Below are positions 22,650 through 32,153 of a stretch of 64,000 nucleotides of DNA, piece by piece. A model generated the notes under the pieces. The model saw nothing but the letters and a program-made list of their open reading frames with translations, ran no database searches and was not told where the DNA came from. Numbering within the stretch: position 1 is the first letter of the stretch; the number at the start of each line of letters is the position of its first letter. The stretch is taken from contig DASYFG010000001.1 of assembly GCA_036498565.1 (NCBI GenBank), positions 42,988 through 106,987 on the forward strand. The letters are read 5' to 3'. The position numbers and the translations under genes were made by a program. The DNA comes from DASYFG01 sp036498565 (GTDB lineage: Bacteria > Bacillota > Bacilli > Lactobacillales > Lactobacillaceae).

Positions 22650-24500
22650 ATGAAAATTGCGATTGTGGGTGCAGGTCCGCGCGGATTGGCCGTGGCTGAG
22701 CGCTTGATTAGTAATGCCGCGCGTGACGCGGTGTTAGATGTGACAATAATTGATCCTTATCACTTGGGTGGGCGCGTCTGGGATCCGTTTATCCCGAACA
22801 ACCAAGTGTTTTTGCAAAACACCGTCACAGAACAAGTGACGCTTTTTAGTGATGAATCTTTGGAAAACGGTGGCGTGCCGGTTTTGGGGCCGAATTTGTA
22901 TCAATGGATTCGCGATGAAGCGCCGGCGTTTTTGGCGGCACATCCGGAAATTCCGGCTTTTTATCAGGATTTGGTGGCTCGTCTTGGTTCAAATGATTTT
23001 GCGCCACGCGGTTTGATGGGCGTTTATGCCACATGGTTTTTTGAGTGGTTGCAAAGTCGTTTGTCGGGCAGGCAGCAATTGACGTTTGTCCAAGAAGCGG
23101 CGTTGGATTTGACGCGCGATGGCGACGGATATGTTGTGCATTTAGCCGATGAGACGACGATTTGGGCTGAGCAAGTGGTTTTGGGACTTGGGCACGGCGA
23201 TAATGTGCTGAGCGCACACGAGGCGGCGTTGGCGGATTTCGCGCATGAACACGACTTATCTTATTTGCCACCGATGCATCCGTCAGAAGCGCCGTTAGAT
23301 GACGTGGCCGCTGGTGAAACGGTGTTAATTGAAGGACTTGGTTTGAGTTTCTTTGACTATATGTACGGGTTGACGGCGCAACGTGGCGGTGAGTTTGTGC
23401 GGGTTGACGGTCAATTAGAATATCGAGCGAGCGGGCAAGAACCGCGGATTGTGGCCGGTTCGCGCAGTGGTTTTCCTTTGCATGCGCGCGGCGTCAATCA
23501 AAAAGCGGTGAGCGAATTGTACCAAGCGCAGTTCTTGACGTTGCCGGCTTTGGAAGCGTTGCGTGAGTTGGATGGCGGTCATTTGACGTATGCGAGTTTT
23601 GAAAAGCTGCTGGTCAAAGAGATGACATACAAGCATTTGTTGAATGTTTTGGACACGGGTATTAGCGGTTTGCCGTTTGAACAGGCGGAAAAGTTGCGCG
23701 TGGATTTGTTGACGAGTGGTGATTTGGTGGCGACGGCAGTGGCTGCTGGAATCGATCCAGCGGTGGCGGCGTTTGATTTATCGGCGCTGATGCATCCGGA
23801 ACGTGACTTTGACGGTGGTGATTATCAGGTGTTTATGCTGGCGTATTTGCAACGCGACATTGATGATGCCAAGCAGGGCAACAAGTTGGCACCTTATGCC
23901 GGGGCATTTGACATTTTGCGCGATGTGCGCGATCGCATTCGGACTTTGGTGGAAAAAGCTTTCTTCACGGTTGATGAATACCAAGTCTTTTTGACCAAAT
24001 TCACACCAATTAACTCGCTGTTGTCGGTGGGCCCGCCGGTTGATCGCATTGAGCAGTTGGCGGCTTTGATGCGCGCCGGGATTGTGACGTTAGCCGCGCC
24101 GGGGTTTGGCGTGCAAGGCCGCGGTGATGCGTTTGTGGCGCAGGATTCTTTGGGACAAACGTGGACGGCGGCGACTTTGCTGGCGGCGCGTTTGGGCAAA
24201 CCTGATTTGGCGCACACGCGCAATCCGCTTTTGGTGCATTTGCGTGAACGTGGTTGGGCGACAACGCCAGTTTTGCGTAAAAAAACCGGTGAGGATTGGC
24301 GTTTGTCCGCGGTAAAAATCGATCGACAAACGTTTGAATTGATTGATGCCAATAATCATATTGTGCCAAACGTGTATTTGTACGGTGTGCCGGTGGAAGG
24401 CTGGAAGTGGTTTACTACCGTTATTCCGCGGCCGGGCGTGAACACCGTAATTTTGCGCGAAGGTGCGTGGATTGCACAAACAATTTTACAACGTAGTTAA
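22650..24500 (+). CDS. FAD/NAD(P)-binding protein (NAD_binding_9-type)
   Basis: A 616-aa flavoprotein-like protein. The N-terminal Rossmann motif is KIAIVGAGPRGLAVAERL, followed by NNQVFLQNTVTEQVTLF and, near residue 180, VVLGLGHGDN. The C-terminal part has LYGVPVEGWKWFTTVIPRPG. It resembles the large FAD/NAD(P)-binding family found in lactic acid bacteria (PF13454-like); the reaction is unknown. The ATG at 22650 has AGGA 7 bases upstream, better than the in-frame ATG at 22644. Stands alone with its own TATAAT and terminator. Confidence 0.78.
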   Translation: MKIAIVGAGPRGLAVAERLISNAARDAVLDVTIIDPYHLGGRVWDPFIPNNQVFLQNTVTEQVTLFSDESLENGGVPVLGPNLYQWIRDEAPAFLAAHPEIPAFYQDLVARLGSNDFAPRGLMGVYATWFFEWLQSRLSGRQQLTFVQEAALDLTRDGDGYVVHLADETTIWAEQVVLGLGHGDNVLSAHEAALADFAHEHDLSYLPPMHPSEAPLDDVAAGETVLIEGLGLSFFDYMYGLTAQRGGEFVRVDGQLEYRASGQEPRIVAGSRSGFPLHARGVNQKAVSELYQAQFLTLPALEALRELDGGHLTYASFEKLLVKEMTYKHLLNVLDTGISGLPFEQAEKLRVDLLTSGDLVATAVAAGIDPAVAAFDLSALMHPERDFDGGDYQVFMLAYLQRDIDDAKQGNKLAPYAGAFDILRDVRDRIRTLVEKAFFTVDEYQVFLTKFTPINSLLSVGPPVDRIEQLAALMRAGIVTLAAPGFGVQGRGDAFVAQDSLGQTWTAATLLAARLGKPDLAHTRNPLLVHLRERGWATTPVLRKKTGEDWRLSAVKIDRQTFELIDANNHIVPNVYLYGVPVEGWKWFTTVIPRPGVNTVILREGAWIAQTILQRS

Positions 24501-24526
24501 AAAGACGCTCATTGAGCGTCTTTTTT
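24499..24526. terminator. Bidirectional intrinsic terminator
   Basis: GACGCTC pairs with GAGCGTC, extended by A/T flanks, between converging genes. Confidence 0.85.
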
Positions 24527-25280
24527 ATTTTAGGCGGTAAATTTTGGCCGGGCGGCCTTTGCCGACGCTTTTTTTGGCGCCCGTTTCTTCAAATAAATGG
24601 GCGTGTGTTTTGCGGAAATTGGAATTATCAATCGCTTGGCTTGGCAAGCGCAAGAACGGTGCAAACACGCTGCGCGCGCCTTTGAGCGTGAATTCGGCAC
24701 CAAGCACATGCAAAATCGTCGGCGCGTAATCCAATTTGTTGCGCACGCGCACGACGGCGGTGCGGATGATTAATTCGTGGTCATAAGCTAATTGGACGGC
24801 GCCATTTTGGACGGCAGGGGATGCGTAAAAATCTGCATCGCTCATCTTTTCTTCTGGCAAATGAATGGTCGTCGTCTCGTTACTCAGCGAATAAGTCGTC
24901 CCTGCGCCTTTGAGCGTGAACCACGCGACATCCAAAGCGCCTGCGCCGGCCACGACGTTTGGCATGTCCGGCAAAAATGTCATGTACGCCAACGCCAAAT
25001 GCCGATCGCCTTTTGTACGCCCAACGGCGCTAAACGTGGCGAGTTGTTCCGTGTGATAATCGTTGAGTTGGATGCCGATTTTGTCAGCAATCAAACGCAA
25101 GGCCGCGTCGTCGGCGCTTTCCGTGGCACGCAAAAAAGTTTCTGGCAAACTCCAGAAATTATAAAACGGTTCATCGGCTTTTTTCACGAGGAGCACGACG
25201 ACTTGTTCTTTGGCATGATCGTAACTCCAGATGACGTTGGTCACGGTTACAAGCGGTTTGGAAATGATGTCGCTGGTCAT
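24525..25280 (-). CDS. NrtR-like regulator: degenerate NUDIX domain plus winged helix
   Basis: A 251-aa two-domain protein. Residues 10-150 form a Nudix-fold domain, but the Nudix box reads SLPETFLRATESADDAALRL followed by IADKIGI, so the catalytic Glu residues of RExxEE are lost. Residues 160-251 resemble the winged helix of NrtR, ending in TGAKKSVGKGRPAKIYRLK. NrtR proteins sense ADP-ribose or related metabolites and repress NAD genes. No NAD biosynthesis gene is adjacent. ATG at 25280 has AAGGAG 5 bases upstream. Confidence 0.78.
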   Translation of the reverse strand: MTSDIISKPLVTVTNVIWSYDHAKEQVVVLLVKKADEPFYNFWSLPETFLRATESADDAALRLIADKIGIQLNDYHTEQLATFSAVGRTKGDRHLALAYMTFLPDMPNVVAGAGALDVAWFTLKGAGTTYSLSNETTTIHLPEEKMSDADFYASPAVQNGAVQLAYDHELIIRTAVVRVRNKLDYAPTILHVLGAEFTLKGARSVFAPFLRLPSQAIDNSNFRKTHAHLFEETGAKKSVGKGRPAKIYRLK

Positions 25281-25340
25281 AAACACTCCTTTTTGGCGAT
25301 TATTATCTTTATTATAACGGGTTTTGGCCGGAAGTGTATA

Positions 25341-25369
25341 CTTGCCTAAAAGTAAGTTAGCGAGTAGAC
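25341..25369 (+). promoter_or_regulatory. Promoter of the dus gene
   Basis: TTGCCT, a 17-bp spacer and TAGACT. An ACTT/AAGT inverted repeat overlaps the -35 region. Confidence 0.5.
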
Positions 25370-25410
25370 TAGTAAACAGTGAATTTTCAGATTAAATCAA
25401 GGAGTTACTC

Positions 25411-26424
25411 ATGCCAAAATCAGCTTACTGGCAAACTGTTGTTCAACAAGCCAAACAAAATAACCAACCATTCTTCAGCTTGGCGCCGATGGAAGCCGTC
25501 ACGGACGCGGTTTTCCGCCAAGTCGTTCAAGCAGCCGCTGCGCCGGATTTGTTTTACACGGAATTTACCAACGCAAAATCGGTGAGTCACCCCAAAGCAA
25601 AATTTAGCGTGGCTGGCCGTTTGTACGTCGCGGAAGATGAAAAAAAGATGCCCATCGCCCAATTTTGGGGGAATGAAGGACAAGATTTCTTAGCGGCGGC
25701 GCGCGAAGCGAAGAATTTGGGTTACGAAGCCATCGACATTAACATGGGTTGCCCGGATGCAACGGTGATCAAAAACGGCGGTGGGTCGGATTTGATTCGC
25801 CACTTTGATAGTGCCGCACAAGTGATTGCCGCCGCCAAAGAAGGCGGTTTGCCGGTCAGCGTGAAGACGCGTTTGGGCTTTAATGACTTGGAAACTTTCC
25901 GCGAGTGGATTCCGTTTTTGTTGCGCCAAGATATTGAAGTTTTGACGGTGCATTTGCGCAGTCGGAAAGAAATGTCAAAAGTGGACGCGCACTACGAATA
26001 CATTGATGAAATCGTTAAAATGCGTGACGAAATCGCCCCCGACACGTTGTTGCAAATCAACGGCGACATTAAGACGCGTGAACAAGGTTTGGCCATTGTG
26101 GCCGAACATCCGGGTGTTGATGGCGTAATGATTGGGCGTGGGATTTTTGAAAGTCCTTACGCGTTTGAATTGGAACCAACGCAACACACTTTGGCCGAAA
26201 TGTTGACGTTGTTGCGTTTGCAATTGGATTTGTACGATGAATTTGTTGAAAAGTTCGGCAAGCGTAAGTTTGATGCGTTAAAGCGTTTCTTCAAAATTTA
26301 CGTCCGCAACATTCCGCACGCGGCGGGATTGCGTGAACAATTGATGAATACCCACTCAACTGACGAAGTGCGCGCCATTTTGGATCGCGTCGTGGCCGCT
26401 GGCGTGGAATATGGTGAACATTAA
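25411..26424 (+). CDS. dus: tRNA-dihydrouridine synthase
   Basis: An FMN enzyme that reduces uridine to dihydrouridine in the tRNA D-loop. It is 337 aa and has FFSLAPMEAVTDAVFRQVV at the start of the barrel, the INMGCPD segment with the proton-donating Cys, and KTRLGF. Later come TVHLRSR and the phosphate-binding DGVMIGRGIFESP. The C-terminal 100 residues are the helical tRNA-binding domain. AAGGAG lies 6 bases before the ATG. Confidence 0.92.
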   Translation: MPKSAYWQTVVQQAKQNNQPFFSLAPMEAVTDAVFRQVVQAAAAPDLFYTEFTNAKSVSHPKAKFSVAGRLYVAEDEKKMPIAQFWGNEGQDFLAAAREAKNLGYEAIDINMGCPDATVIKNGGGSDLIRHFDSAAQVIAAAKEGGLPVSVKTRLGFNDLETFREWIPFLLRQDIEVLTVHLRSRKEMSKVDAHYEYIDEIVKMRDEIAPDTLLQINGDIKTREQGLAIVAEHPGVDGVMIGRGIFESPYAFELEPTQHTLAEMLTLLRLQLDLYDEFVEKFGKRKFDALKRFFKIYVRNIPHAAGLREQLMNTHSTDEVRAILDRVVAAGVEYGEH

Positions 26425-26456
26425 AAACGACCGACCTGAAATGGGTCGGTTTTTTG
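26425..26456 (+). terminator. Intrinsic terminator
   Basis: CCGACC pairs with GGTCGG, followed by six T. The next gene's -10 box begins right after it. Confidence 0.85.
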
Positions 26457-26457
26457 G

Positions 26458-26463
26458 TATAAT
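26458..26463 (+). promoter_or_regulatory. -10 box of leaderless asp1-like mRNA
   Basis: TATAAT, GAAAAC, then the ATG at 26470, identical in layout to the ltaS promoter. No Shine-Dalgarno sequence. Confidence 0.7.
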
Positions 26464-26469
26464 GAAAAC

Positions 26470-27783
26470 ATGAAATTAGCAATTTTACCCAATTTAACGG
26501 CGACAACTTCGCCAAATCGCGCTTTGGCGCTCAGTGATTTATTGAGCAGTTACGGCCAGCACGTCACGTTGTTGGTGGCGGAGTATGTGCCGGATTTGCG
26601 GCGTGAATTAACGCAACGCGCAACGCGGGCGGTAGTTTGGTCGGTTTTTGATGAACTGCAAGCCGCGCATGATTTGCCGGTTGTGCCGCGCCAAATTGGT
26701 GATTTTAATTGGCCGGCTGGCGCCGAGTTTATTGAAACCGGCGATGATGTGTTGGTTTATGTGGTGCAACGTTTGGTGGCGAAAGTGCAGCGCGCTAATG
26801 GTGTAGTGACGGAGATCCATCATTTTTTGGCGGAGCAAACGGAACGTCTGCTGGTAGACGATCGGGGATTTGTCGGGCAAGTGATTTGCGAAAAAAATGA
26901 CGTGCCACAAGAAAAATTGACGCTGAATGTCGCCGGTGATGTGGTCGCAAGCGAACCGTTGGTGGGCGAACACGCTGGGCAAATCACGTTGGCCACGCTG
27001 ATTGATGGTCAACAGCGCTTCGCCAATCTTGCGCACTTGCAAAGTGTCTTACTCGAAAATTGGCTAGCGCAACAAGACGACGTCAAACTCATTGCCGAAC
27101 CCAGTTCAGTGGCGCGCAAACTAGCGCCAGCGGTGGTCTTGGCGGATGAAAAAGTTGCTTGGGCGGCAAAAACGGTGACACCAGCAGAAATCTGGCCATT
27201 TGTGGTTGATTTGGTGGACAATGATAGTTTGTTGTTGCCGGAAGTCACGGTGGTGTGGCGTTTGGGTGATTTATCGGCGGAAATGGCACGCGCGGTTTTG
27301 TGGATGTTGTTGGATTTGGGCGTACGACAAGGGAATTTATTGGTGCGTGTGGTTGGTGAAGCGGCGGGGGACTTAGAAGCGCTGGTGGCAGAGTTTGTTG
27401 TTGAGCGCGTGCAGACTGGCGTTTTGGCTGAACAAATTGCGACGTTGTCGCAACGTTTCACTTTTATGGCGCAGTTGGATTGGGCGGCGATTTTGCCGCA
27501 CACGCGTGTGGTCGTGGATTTGAGCGCGGCGCGTGAATTGGCATTTGAGCAAGCGCTGTTAGCCAGTGCGGTGCCGCAAATTCGTTTGCATGAAACGCCG
27601 TTGTTGCGCAATGGCGAAAATGGTTTGGTGGTGACAGAACCAAGCCAGGTTGGTGAAATGGTGAGTTTGTATGCGACCGATATTGATTTTTGGCGGGAAA
27701 CTTACCGACAAGGACGCGCGCTCGCCGAAGATTACACCGCCGCCAAATTATACGAGCAATGGCAAACGGAATTAAAGGATTAG
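26470..27783 (+). CDS. Accessory Sec system Asp1-like protein
   Basis: A 437-aa protein resembling Asp1, the GT-B-fold component of the accessory Sec machinery that glycosylates and exports serine-rich adhesins. The best match is the C-terminal block (about residues 340-395): HTRVVVDLSAARELAFEQAL followed by SAVPQIRLHETPLLRNGENG, which follows the Asp1 pattern of DLS...A..A.IPQIN...NG. The N-terminal half starts MKLAILPN and is less clear. It is shorter than typical Asp1 proteins. It is the first of three adjacent genes (asp1-, asp2-, asp3-like) with 1- and 2-base gaps. No secA2, secY2, gtfA/B or adhesin gene is present in the window. Moderate confidence. Confidence 0.65.
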   Translation: MKLAILPNLTATTSPNRALALSDLLSSYGQHVTLLVAEYVPDLRRELTQRATRAVVWSVFDELQAAHDLPVVPRQIGDFNWPAGAEFIETGDDVLVYVVQRLVAKVQRANGVVTEIHHFLAEQTERLLVDDRGFVGQVICEKNDVPQEKLTLNVAGDVVASEPLVGEHAGQITLATLIDGQQRFANLAHLQSVLLENWLAQQDDVKLIAEPSSVARKLAPAVVLADEKVAWAAKTVTPAEIWPFVVDLVDNDSLLLPEVTVVWRLGDLSAEMARAVLWMLLDLGVRQGNLLVRVVGEAAGDLEALVAEFVVERVQTGVLAEQIATLSQRFTFMAQLDWAAILPHTRVVVDLSAARELAFEQALLASAVPQIRLHETPLLRNGENGLVVTEPSQVGEMVSLYATDIDFWRETYRQGRALAEDYTAAKLYEQWQTELKD

Positions 27784-27784
27784 C

Positions 27785-29017
27785 ATGAAAATTCTACAAA
27801 TTGGACAAGTGAAATGGGACGTAAACCAAGCCGGCGTGGAGTGGTTGTATGCGCCGTTTGAATATGTGCATGAGGTGCTTGAAACGCGTCGTGTCGGTCG
27901 TTTGACGGTGCCGGATGTTGATTTTGTGGTGCTCAGTGATAACGTGTTGGATAATTATTTGTATGCCGAACGATTGCAAGATTGGGGCGTGCAACAGATT
28001 ATTTATGTGGCGCGTCAGGTTTTGCCTAGCATTGGCGCGGCTTTGCGGGAACGCCAAGCGTTTGCGATGCCGGGGATGACGGCGGCAAACATTTTGAAAC
28101 GACTGCCGGATTTGACCAAATGGACGCCGACCGTGCAGTTACTCGGCGCACAAGCGCGCGTGCCGGTTGGCCAAATGGTGACGTTAACTGGTCCGGATTT
28201 GCAAGTAAACGGCGATTTTGCGGACGGGCAAACGGTAGCGGTTTTTGACGTGCCGTTTGAAATTGGCGCGGATTTAGAAATGTGGGTGGATGCGACTTTG
28301 TCTGACGGCGTGCAAGCGCAATTGCACGTGGATGTGTTAGATGAGGCTTTGCAACAAACACAAGTAATCGACCACGCACAGTGGCGACAATTGACGTTAA
28401 TTACCGGCGCGGTAAATGGGCGCCGGCAACTGCGCGTGCGTTTGCAAGGACAGGGAAAAGCGGTTTTGCACGGGATTTATTTGCGCGAAAGCCGGCATGG
28501 CTTTGGGCACGGACAAGTATTTGGGACGTGGCAGCCGGTGGTACGCGGTGAGGTTTTGTTAGCCAACGAACCTGGTGATCGTCGCGAGGTGACTTTGGTG
28601 ATTGTCGGCGACTTGTCGGCGGCGCAAATGCAAGATTTGCGTCACGGCGGCTGGCCATTTGTCCAAATCGGTGGCCAATATTTGCGTGATCTTGAAATGG
28701 TCCGCACGTTGGTGACGGATTATTTAGCGGCTTACAAAGGCAAGTTGATTGGTGTGGCGCTGGGCAATGATTACGTAACGGCGGTGCAGATTTTGCCCAA
28801 ACATACACCGATTTATACGGTCACGTCGATGGTTGAAGTGGGCAGCGCGAGTGAATTTGACGGGGCTTTGTTGCCGACTTGGCGCGCGCTTGCTACCGGC
28901 CGTTTGGATGTGGCTGATACCGCGCCATTAAATGCGCAAGTCGCACAAGGCGCCGAGGGTCGCCAAGTGGAAATTCGAGCGTCGTGGCAGGCGATTTTGG
29001 CAGAATTAGGAGAATAA
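27785..29017 (+). CDS. Accessory Sec system Asp2-like protein
   Basis: A 410-aa protein. The start MKILQIGQVKWD matches the opening of Asp2. Around residues 140-250 lies a beta-rich module ending LHGIYLRESRHGFGHGQVFG, comparable to the carbohydrate-binding-like part of Asp2. The C-terminal domain, which in Asp2 is an alpha/beta hydrolase acting as an acetyltransferase, lacks a clear G-x-S-x-G here and the protein is shorter than usual, so the enzymatic function is probably lost or moved. AAGGAT precedes the ATG. Co-transcribed with its neighbours. Confidence 0.6.
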   Translation: MKILQIGQVKWDVNQAGVEWLYAPFEYVHEVLETRRVGRLTVPDVDFVVLSDNVLDNYLYAERLQDWGVQQIIYVARQVLPSIGAALRERQAFAMPGMTAANILKRLPDLTKWTPTVQLLGAQARVPVGQMVTLTGPDLQVNGDFADGQTVAVFDVPFEIGADLEMWVDATLSDGVQAQLHVDVLDEALQQTQVIDHAQWRQLTLITGAVNGRRQLRVRLQGQGKAVLHGIYLRESRHGFGHGQVFGTWQPVVRGEVLLANEPGDRREVTLVIVGDLSAAQMQDLRHGGWPFVQIGGQYLRDLEMVRTLVTDYLAAYKGKLIGVALGNDYVTAVQILPKHTPIYTVTSMVEVGSASEFDGALLPTWRALATGRLDVADTAPLNAQVAQGAEGRQVEIRASWQAILAELGE

Positions 29018-29019
29018 AG

Positions 29020-30069
29020 ATGGCAGAAAATGTAATTTATTGGACGCCGCAAACCGCCAAAATGGCGACGCTGCCAAACGTCGCGTTTGAACGGTTGGAT
29101 TATGTGGTTTGGGAAAATCATTATTTGCCGAGTGGACAGGCAGTGGCGCGGTGGACGTCGTTTGGTGGACAGGCCGATTTGCCGCCGTTGACACCGGGCG
29201 GTCGTTACGTGATTCACCGCGAAGTGACGCGTGATGTACGCATGTTTGCTTATTTGGTGGTGAATTTTTATGACGCGAACGGAGCGCTTTTACAATCGCA
29301 AACGCGTGATGAAGATGATCTGATTGTGCAAGTGCCATTTGAAACGCATGCGTGGTCGATTGATTTGGTTGGTGCGGGTATGGGCAAAATCATCTTCTCT
29401 TACCTAACGATTCGCCCGGAAACAACGGGGATTCTCACGCATAATGACCAACGGTTAAACGCGCGGGCGGTATATGAAAATGTTGCGGGGACAGACACGA
29501 GCATGTTGCGCGTGGTGTTTGCTGAGCCGACGGTTGGCGTGGTGCAGTATCCGACTTTGACGCAGGTGGCGCATCCGACTTTGCTGGTGGCTGATGAGCG
29601 GCCGTTAGCGCAATTTTATTTGCCGGATGCGACGGTGCCAGAATATGACGCGGAAATGACGGCGTTAATCACCGCTGCGATGAAGCGAATGAAAGCTAAA
29701 ACGTTGGAGTTGGTGGGTTACGGGCCGATTTCAAGTTACGCGGCGTTGCGCTTTGCGCGTTTGCTCAAAGCACAAGCGTTGATTAGCGAGGATGCGTTGG
29801 AACATCCCAAAGTTTTTTTCTTCGACGAAACCGGTGTTTTGCGACATCAGCAACGTTTACTTGCGCAAACGTCTGTGAGTTTGGCCGTGATGAAGGAAAA
29901 TGCGCTTGAAGTATTGCACGATGTGCCGTATTTGGCGCCAATCCAAAGTGCCGACTTACTGCCGGCGGCAGGTCGAACAGCGCGTCTGGCGCGTTTGGCA
30001 CAAATTGATACGCAACGTGCGCTATCGCGCCAGCAACAAGGTAAACGTGGCTTTTTCAAACGTCGTTAG
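29020..30069 (+). CDS. Accessory Sec system Asp3-like protein with C-terminal extension
   Basis: Residues 1-150 follow the Asp3 pattern well: VIYWTPQ at the start, NHYLPSGQAVARWTSFGG, PPLTPGGRYVIHREV, VVNFYDANGALLQSQ and SIDLVGAGMGKIIFSYLTI. Residues 155-349 are an extra region not typical of Asp3. It contains LELVGYGPISSYAALRFARL, which looks like a nucleophile-elbow-type strand-turn-helix and could be a displaced Asp2-like hydrolase part; this is inference. The tail is basic (KRGFFKRR). AGGAG is 8 bases before the ATG. Confidence 0.62.
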   Translation: MAENVIYWTPQTAKMATLPNVAFERLDYVVWENHYLPSGQAVARWTSFGGQADLPPLTPGGRYVIHREVTRDVRMFAYLVVNFYDANGALLQSQTRDEDDLIVQVPFETHAWSIDLVGAGMGKIIFSYLTIRPETTGILTHNDQRLNARAVYENVAGTDTSMLRVVFAEPTVGVVQYPTLTQVAHPTLLVADERPLAQFYLPDATVPEYDAEMTALITAAMKRMKAKTLELVGYGPISSYAALRFARLLKAQALISEDALEHPKVFFFDETGVLRHQQRLLAQTSVSLAVMKENALEVLHDVPYLAPIQSADLLPAAGRTARLARLAQIDTQRALSRQQQGKRGFFKRR

Positions 30070-30119
30070 GTGGAATGTGTTAAAATAGGATAAGTCTATT
30101 CTAAAAAAGGAGATCCCAC

Positions 30120-32153
30120 GTGAAACGTATTTTCAACGTCCAATCTCTACCGATTTTTTTTCAAAATTCAAAATTAGGCACGGTTGCCTTTTTATTACTG
30201 GCGGTTAGTGCGGTTAGCGCGCTGTTTGCCTTTTTAATTCAGCCACTTTTTGGGGCGATTTGGCTCATCGTGACCGCGATTGGTTTGTGGTATTCTGCGC
30301 GTACGTTGCAAGAAGTCAACGATGACACGCAGGCTTATTTGACGGGCTTGTCGTATCGAATTTCACGGACGGAACAAGAAGCCTTGATTCGCATGCCGAT
30401 TGGGATTTTGTTGCTGGACGCCGATCAAAAAATTGAGTGGTTGAACCCTTATTTGCAGAAATATTTTGGTTCACGCGACATTATCGGCCAAACTTTGGCG
30501 CAAATCGATGCGGATTTGGCTGATGAAATCACACAACACGACAGCGCCAAGTCAACGAACACCATCAAATGGGGCGACAAGGAATTTTCTTTGTACGTGC
30601 AACGCAATTTGCGCGTGGTGTATTTGATGGACGTGACGGACGCCGCTGAAATGCAACGCGCTTACGCTGACAAACGGCTGGTTTCCGGCTTGGTTTCTAT
30701 TGATAACTACGAAGAAGTCGCGGATTCTTTGGAAGAAGCCGAAGCGGCCACGTTGCGGACTTACATCACGAAAACTTTGGGTGATTGGGCGCGCGAATAT
30801 GGTTTGTACTTGCGGCGTTTGAGTGCGGAACGTTATGTCTTTTTCGGTCATCAAGCGGCTTTGACGCAGATTGAAGCCGATAAATTTTCAATTTTAAAAG
30901 TCATTCGGGAAACCACCGCCCAGCAAAATGCGCCGTTGACGTTGTCGATGGGAATTGCCTATGACGAAGACAATATCAATGATTTAGCCTCGCTTGCCCA
31001 AACCAATTTAGATTTGGCGTTGGGACGTGGTGGCGATCAAGTCGTCGTCAAAGCACCGGACGAAACGGCGCGTTTTTATGGTGGCACAACCAATCCGATG
31101 GCCAAGCGTACGCGTGTGCGGGCGCGTGTCGTTAGTCAGGCTTTGGGTGAATTGGTGGAGCAAGCCGATCAAGTGATGATCGTCGGGCACGCCTATCCGG
31201 ATTTGGATGCCATCGGCGCTGCCCTTGGGATTTGGCGTTTGGCTCAGACGAAAAAACGCCCAGCTTACGTCATTCTTTCGGATGAAAAACTGCACCATGA
31301 TGTTGATTTGTTGGTCAAAGAACTGCGCGCAACAGCAGTTGATGCGGATAAAAAGCCGGGCACACAGATTGCCGCGGCTTTGATTGATGAAAAACAAGCG
31401 TTGAAGTTGGCGACGAATCAGACGCTGTTGATTTTGGTTGACCACGGTCGGCCATCTTTGAATCCGGCGCGCGAATTGTTGACGCAACTGCGCAATCGGG
31501 TCGTGATTGTTGATCATCATCGCCGTAGTGAAGAGGCGTTTGATGCCAAGCCACTTTTGAATTACATTGAACCGTACGCGTCTTCAACGGCTGAATTGGT
31601 GGTTGAAATGTTGCAGTATCAAGATTTGAAAGCGGCTCCCCTGACCAAACTTGAAGCCACCGCCATGCTTGGTGGGATGCAAGTTGACACGAAAAACTTC
31701 ACGTTGCGCACGGGTTCACGAACCTTTGATGCGGCGAGTTATTTGCGGGCAAACGGTGCCGACAACGAACTGATTCAAACGTTGATGCAAGAACCTTTGG
31801 CTGATTTCCAGCGCCGTAATCATCTGATTTCACGCACAGAAATCAACAACGGCAATGCGGTCATTATCGGTGAGGAAGATCAAGTTTATGACGGCGTTTT
31901 GACCGCACAAGCAGCTGACGAACTCTTGCAAATGGTCGGCGTGCTCGCCAGTTACGTTATTACGCGTCGTGCGGACGGCAAAGTAGGTATTTCTGCGCGC
32001 TCAACCGGAAAACGCAACGTGCAAGTTGTCATGGAACAAATGGGCGGCGGCGGGCATTTGTCAAACGCCGCCACGCAAATCGCTGATCAATCGGTGCGCG
32101 AAGTCGCCGAAACGTTGCAAGCGTTGTTAGAAGAAAACGAGGTAAAATCATGA
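30120..32153 (+). CDS. gdpP: Cyclic-di-AMP phosphodiesterase GdpP
   Basis: A membrane-bound phosphodiesterase (677 aa) that degrades c-di-AMP and so controls osmotic and wall homeostasis. Two membrane spans (about 20-60), a PAS-like domain (about 75-180), a degenerate GGDEF domain (about 180-310), a DHH domain with [16 protein letters not shown] and [11 protein letters not shown], and a DHHA1 domain ending in [13 protein letters not shown]. The start is GTG at 30120, six bases after AAAAAAGGAG. The gdpP-rplI-dnaB order is the usual one in Firmicutes. It overlaps rplI by 4 bases. Confidence 0.93.
   Translation: MKRIFNVQSLPIFFQNSKLGTVAFLLLAVSAVSALFAFLIQPLFGAIWLIVTAIGLWYSARTLQEVNDDTQAYLTGLSYRISRTEQEALIRMPIGILLLDADQKIEWLNPYLQKYFGSRDIIGQTLAQIDADLADEITQHDSAKSTNTIKWGDKEFSLYVQRNLRVVYLMDVTDAAEMQRAYADKRLVSGLVSIDNYEEVADSLEEAEAATLRTYITKTLGDWAREYGLYLRRLSAERYVFFGHQAALTQIEADKFSILKVIRETTAQQNAPLTLSMGIAYDEDNINDLASLAQTNLDLALGRGGDQVVVKAPDETARFYGGTTNPMAKRTRVRARVVSQALGELVEQADQVMIVGHAYPDLDAIGAALGIWRLAQTKKRPAYVILSDEKLHHDVDLLVKELRATAVDADKKPGTQIAAALIDEKQALKLATNQTLLILVDHGRPSLNPARELLTQLRNRVVIVDHHRRSEEAFDAKPLLNYIEPYASSTAELVVEMLQYQDLKAAPLTKLEATAMLGGMQVDTKNFTLRTGSRTFDAASYLRANGADNELIQTLMQEPLADFQRRNHLISRTEINNGNAVIIGEEDQVYDGVLTAQAADELLQMVGVLASYVITRRADGKVGISARSTGKRNVQVVMEQMGGGGHLSNAATQIADQSVREVAETLQALLEENEVKS

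Noticed and set aside
27009..27611. 200-codon open frame on the minus strand
   Set aside because: Antisense shadow of the asp1-like gene, Ser/Thr/Lys/Ala-rich, without a start site; the plus-strand frame has coherent family motifs.
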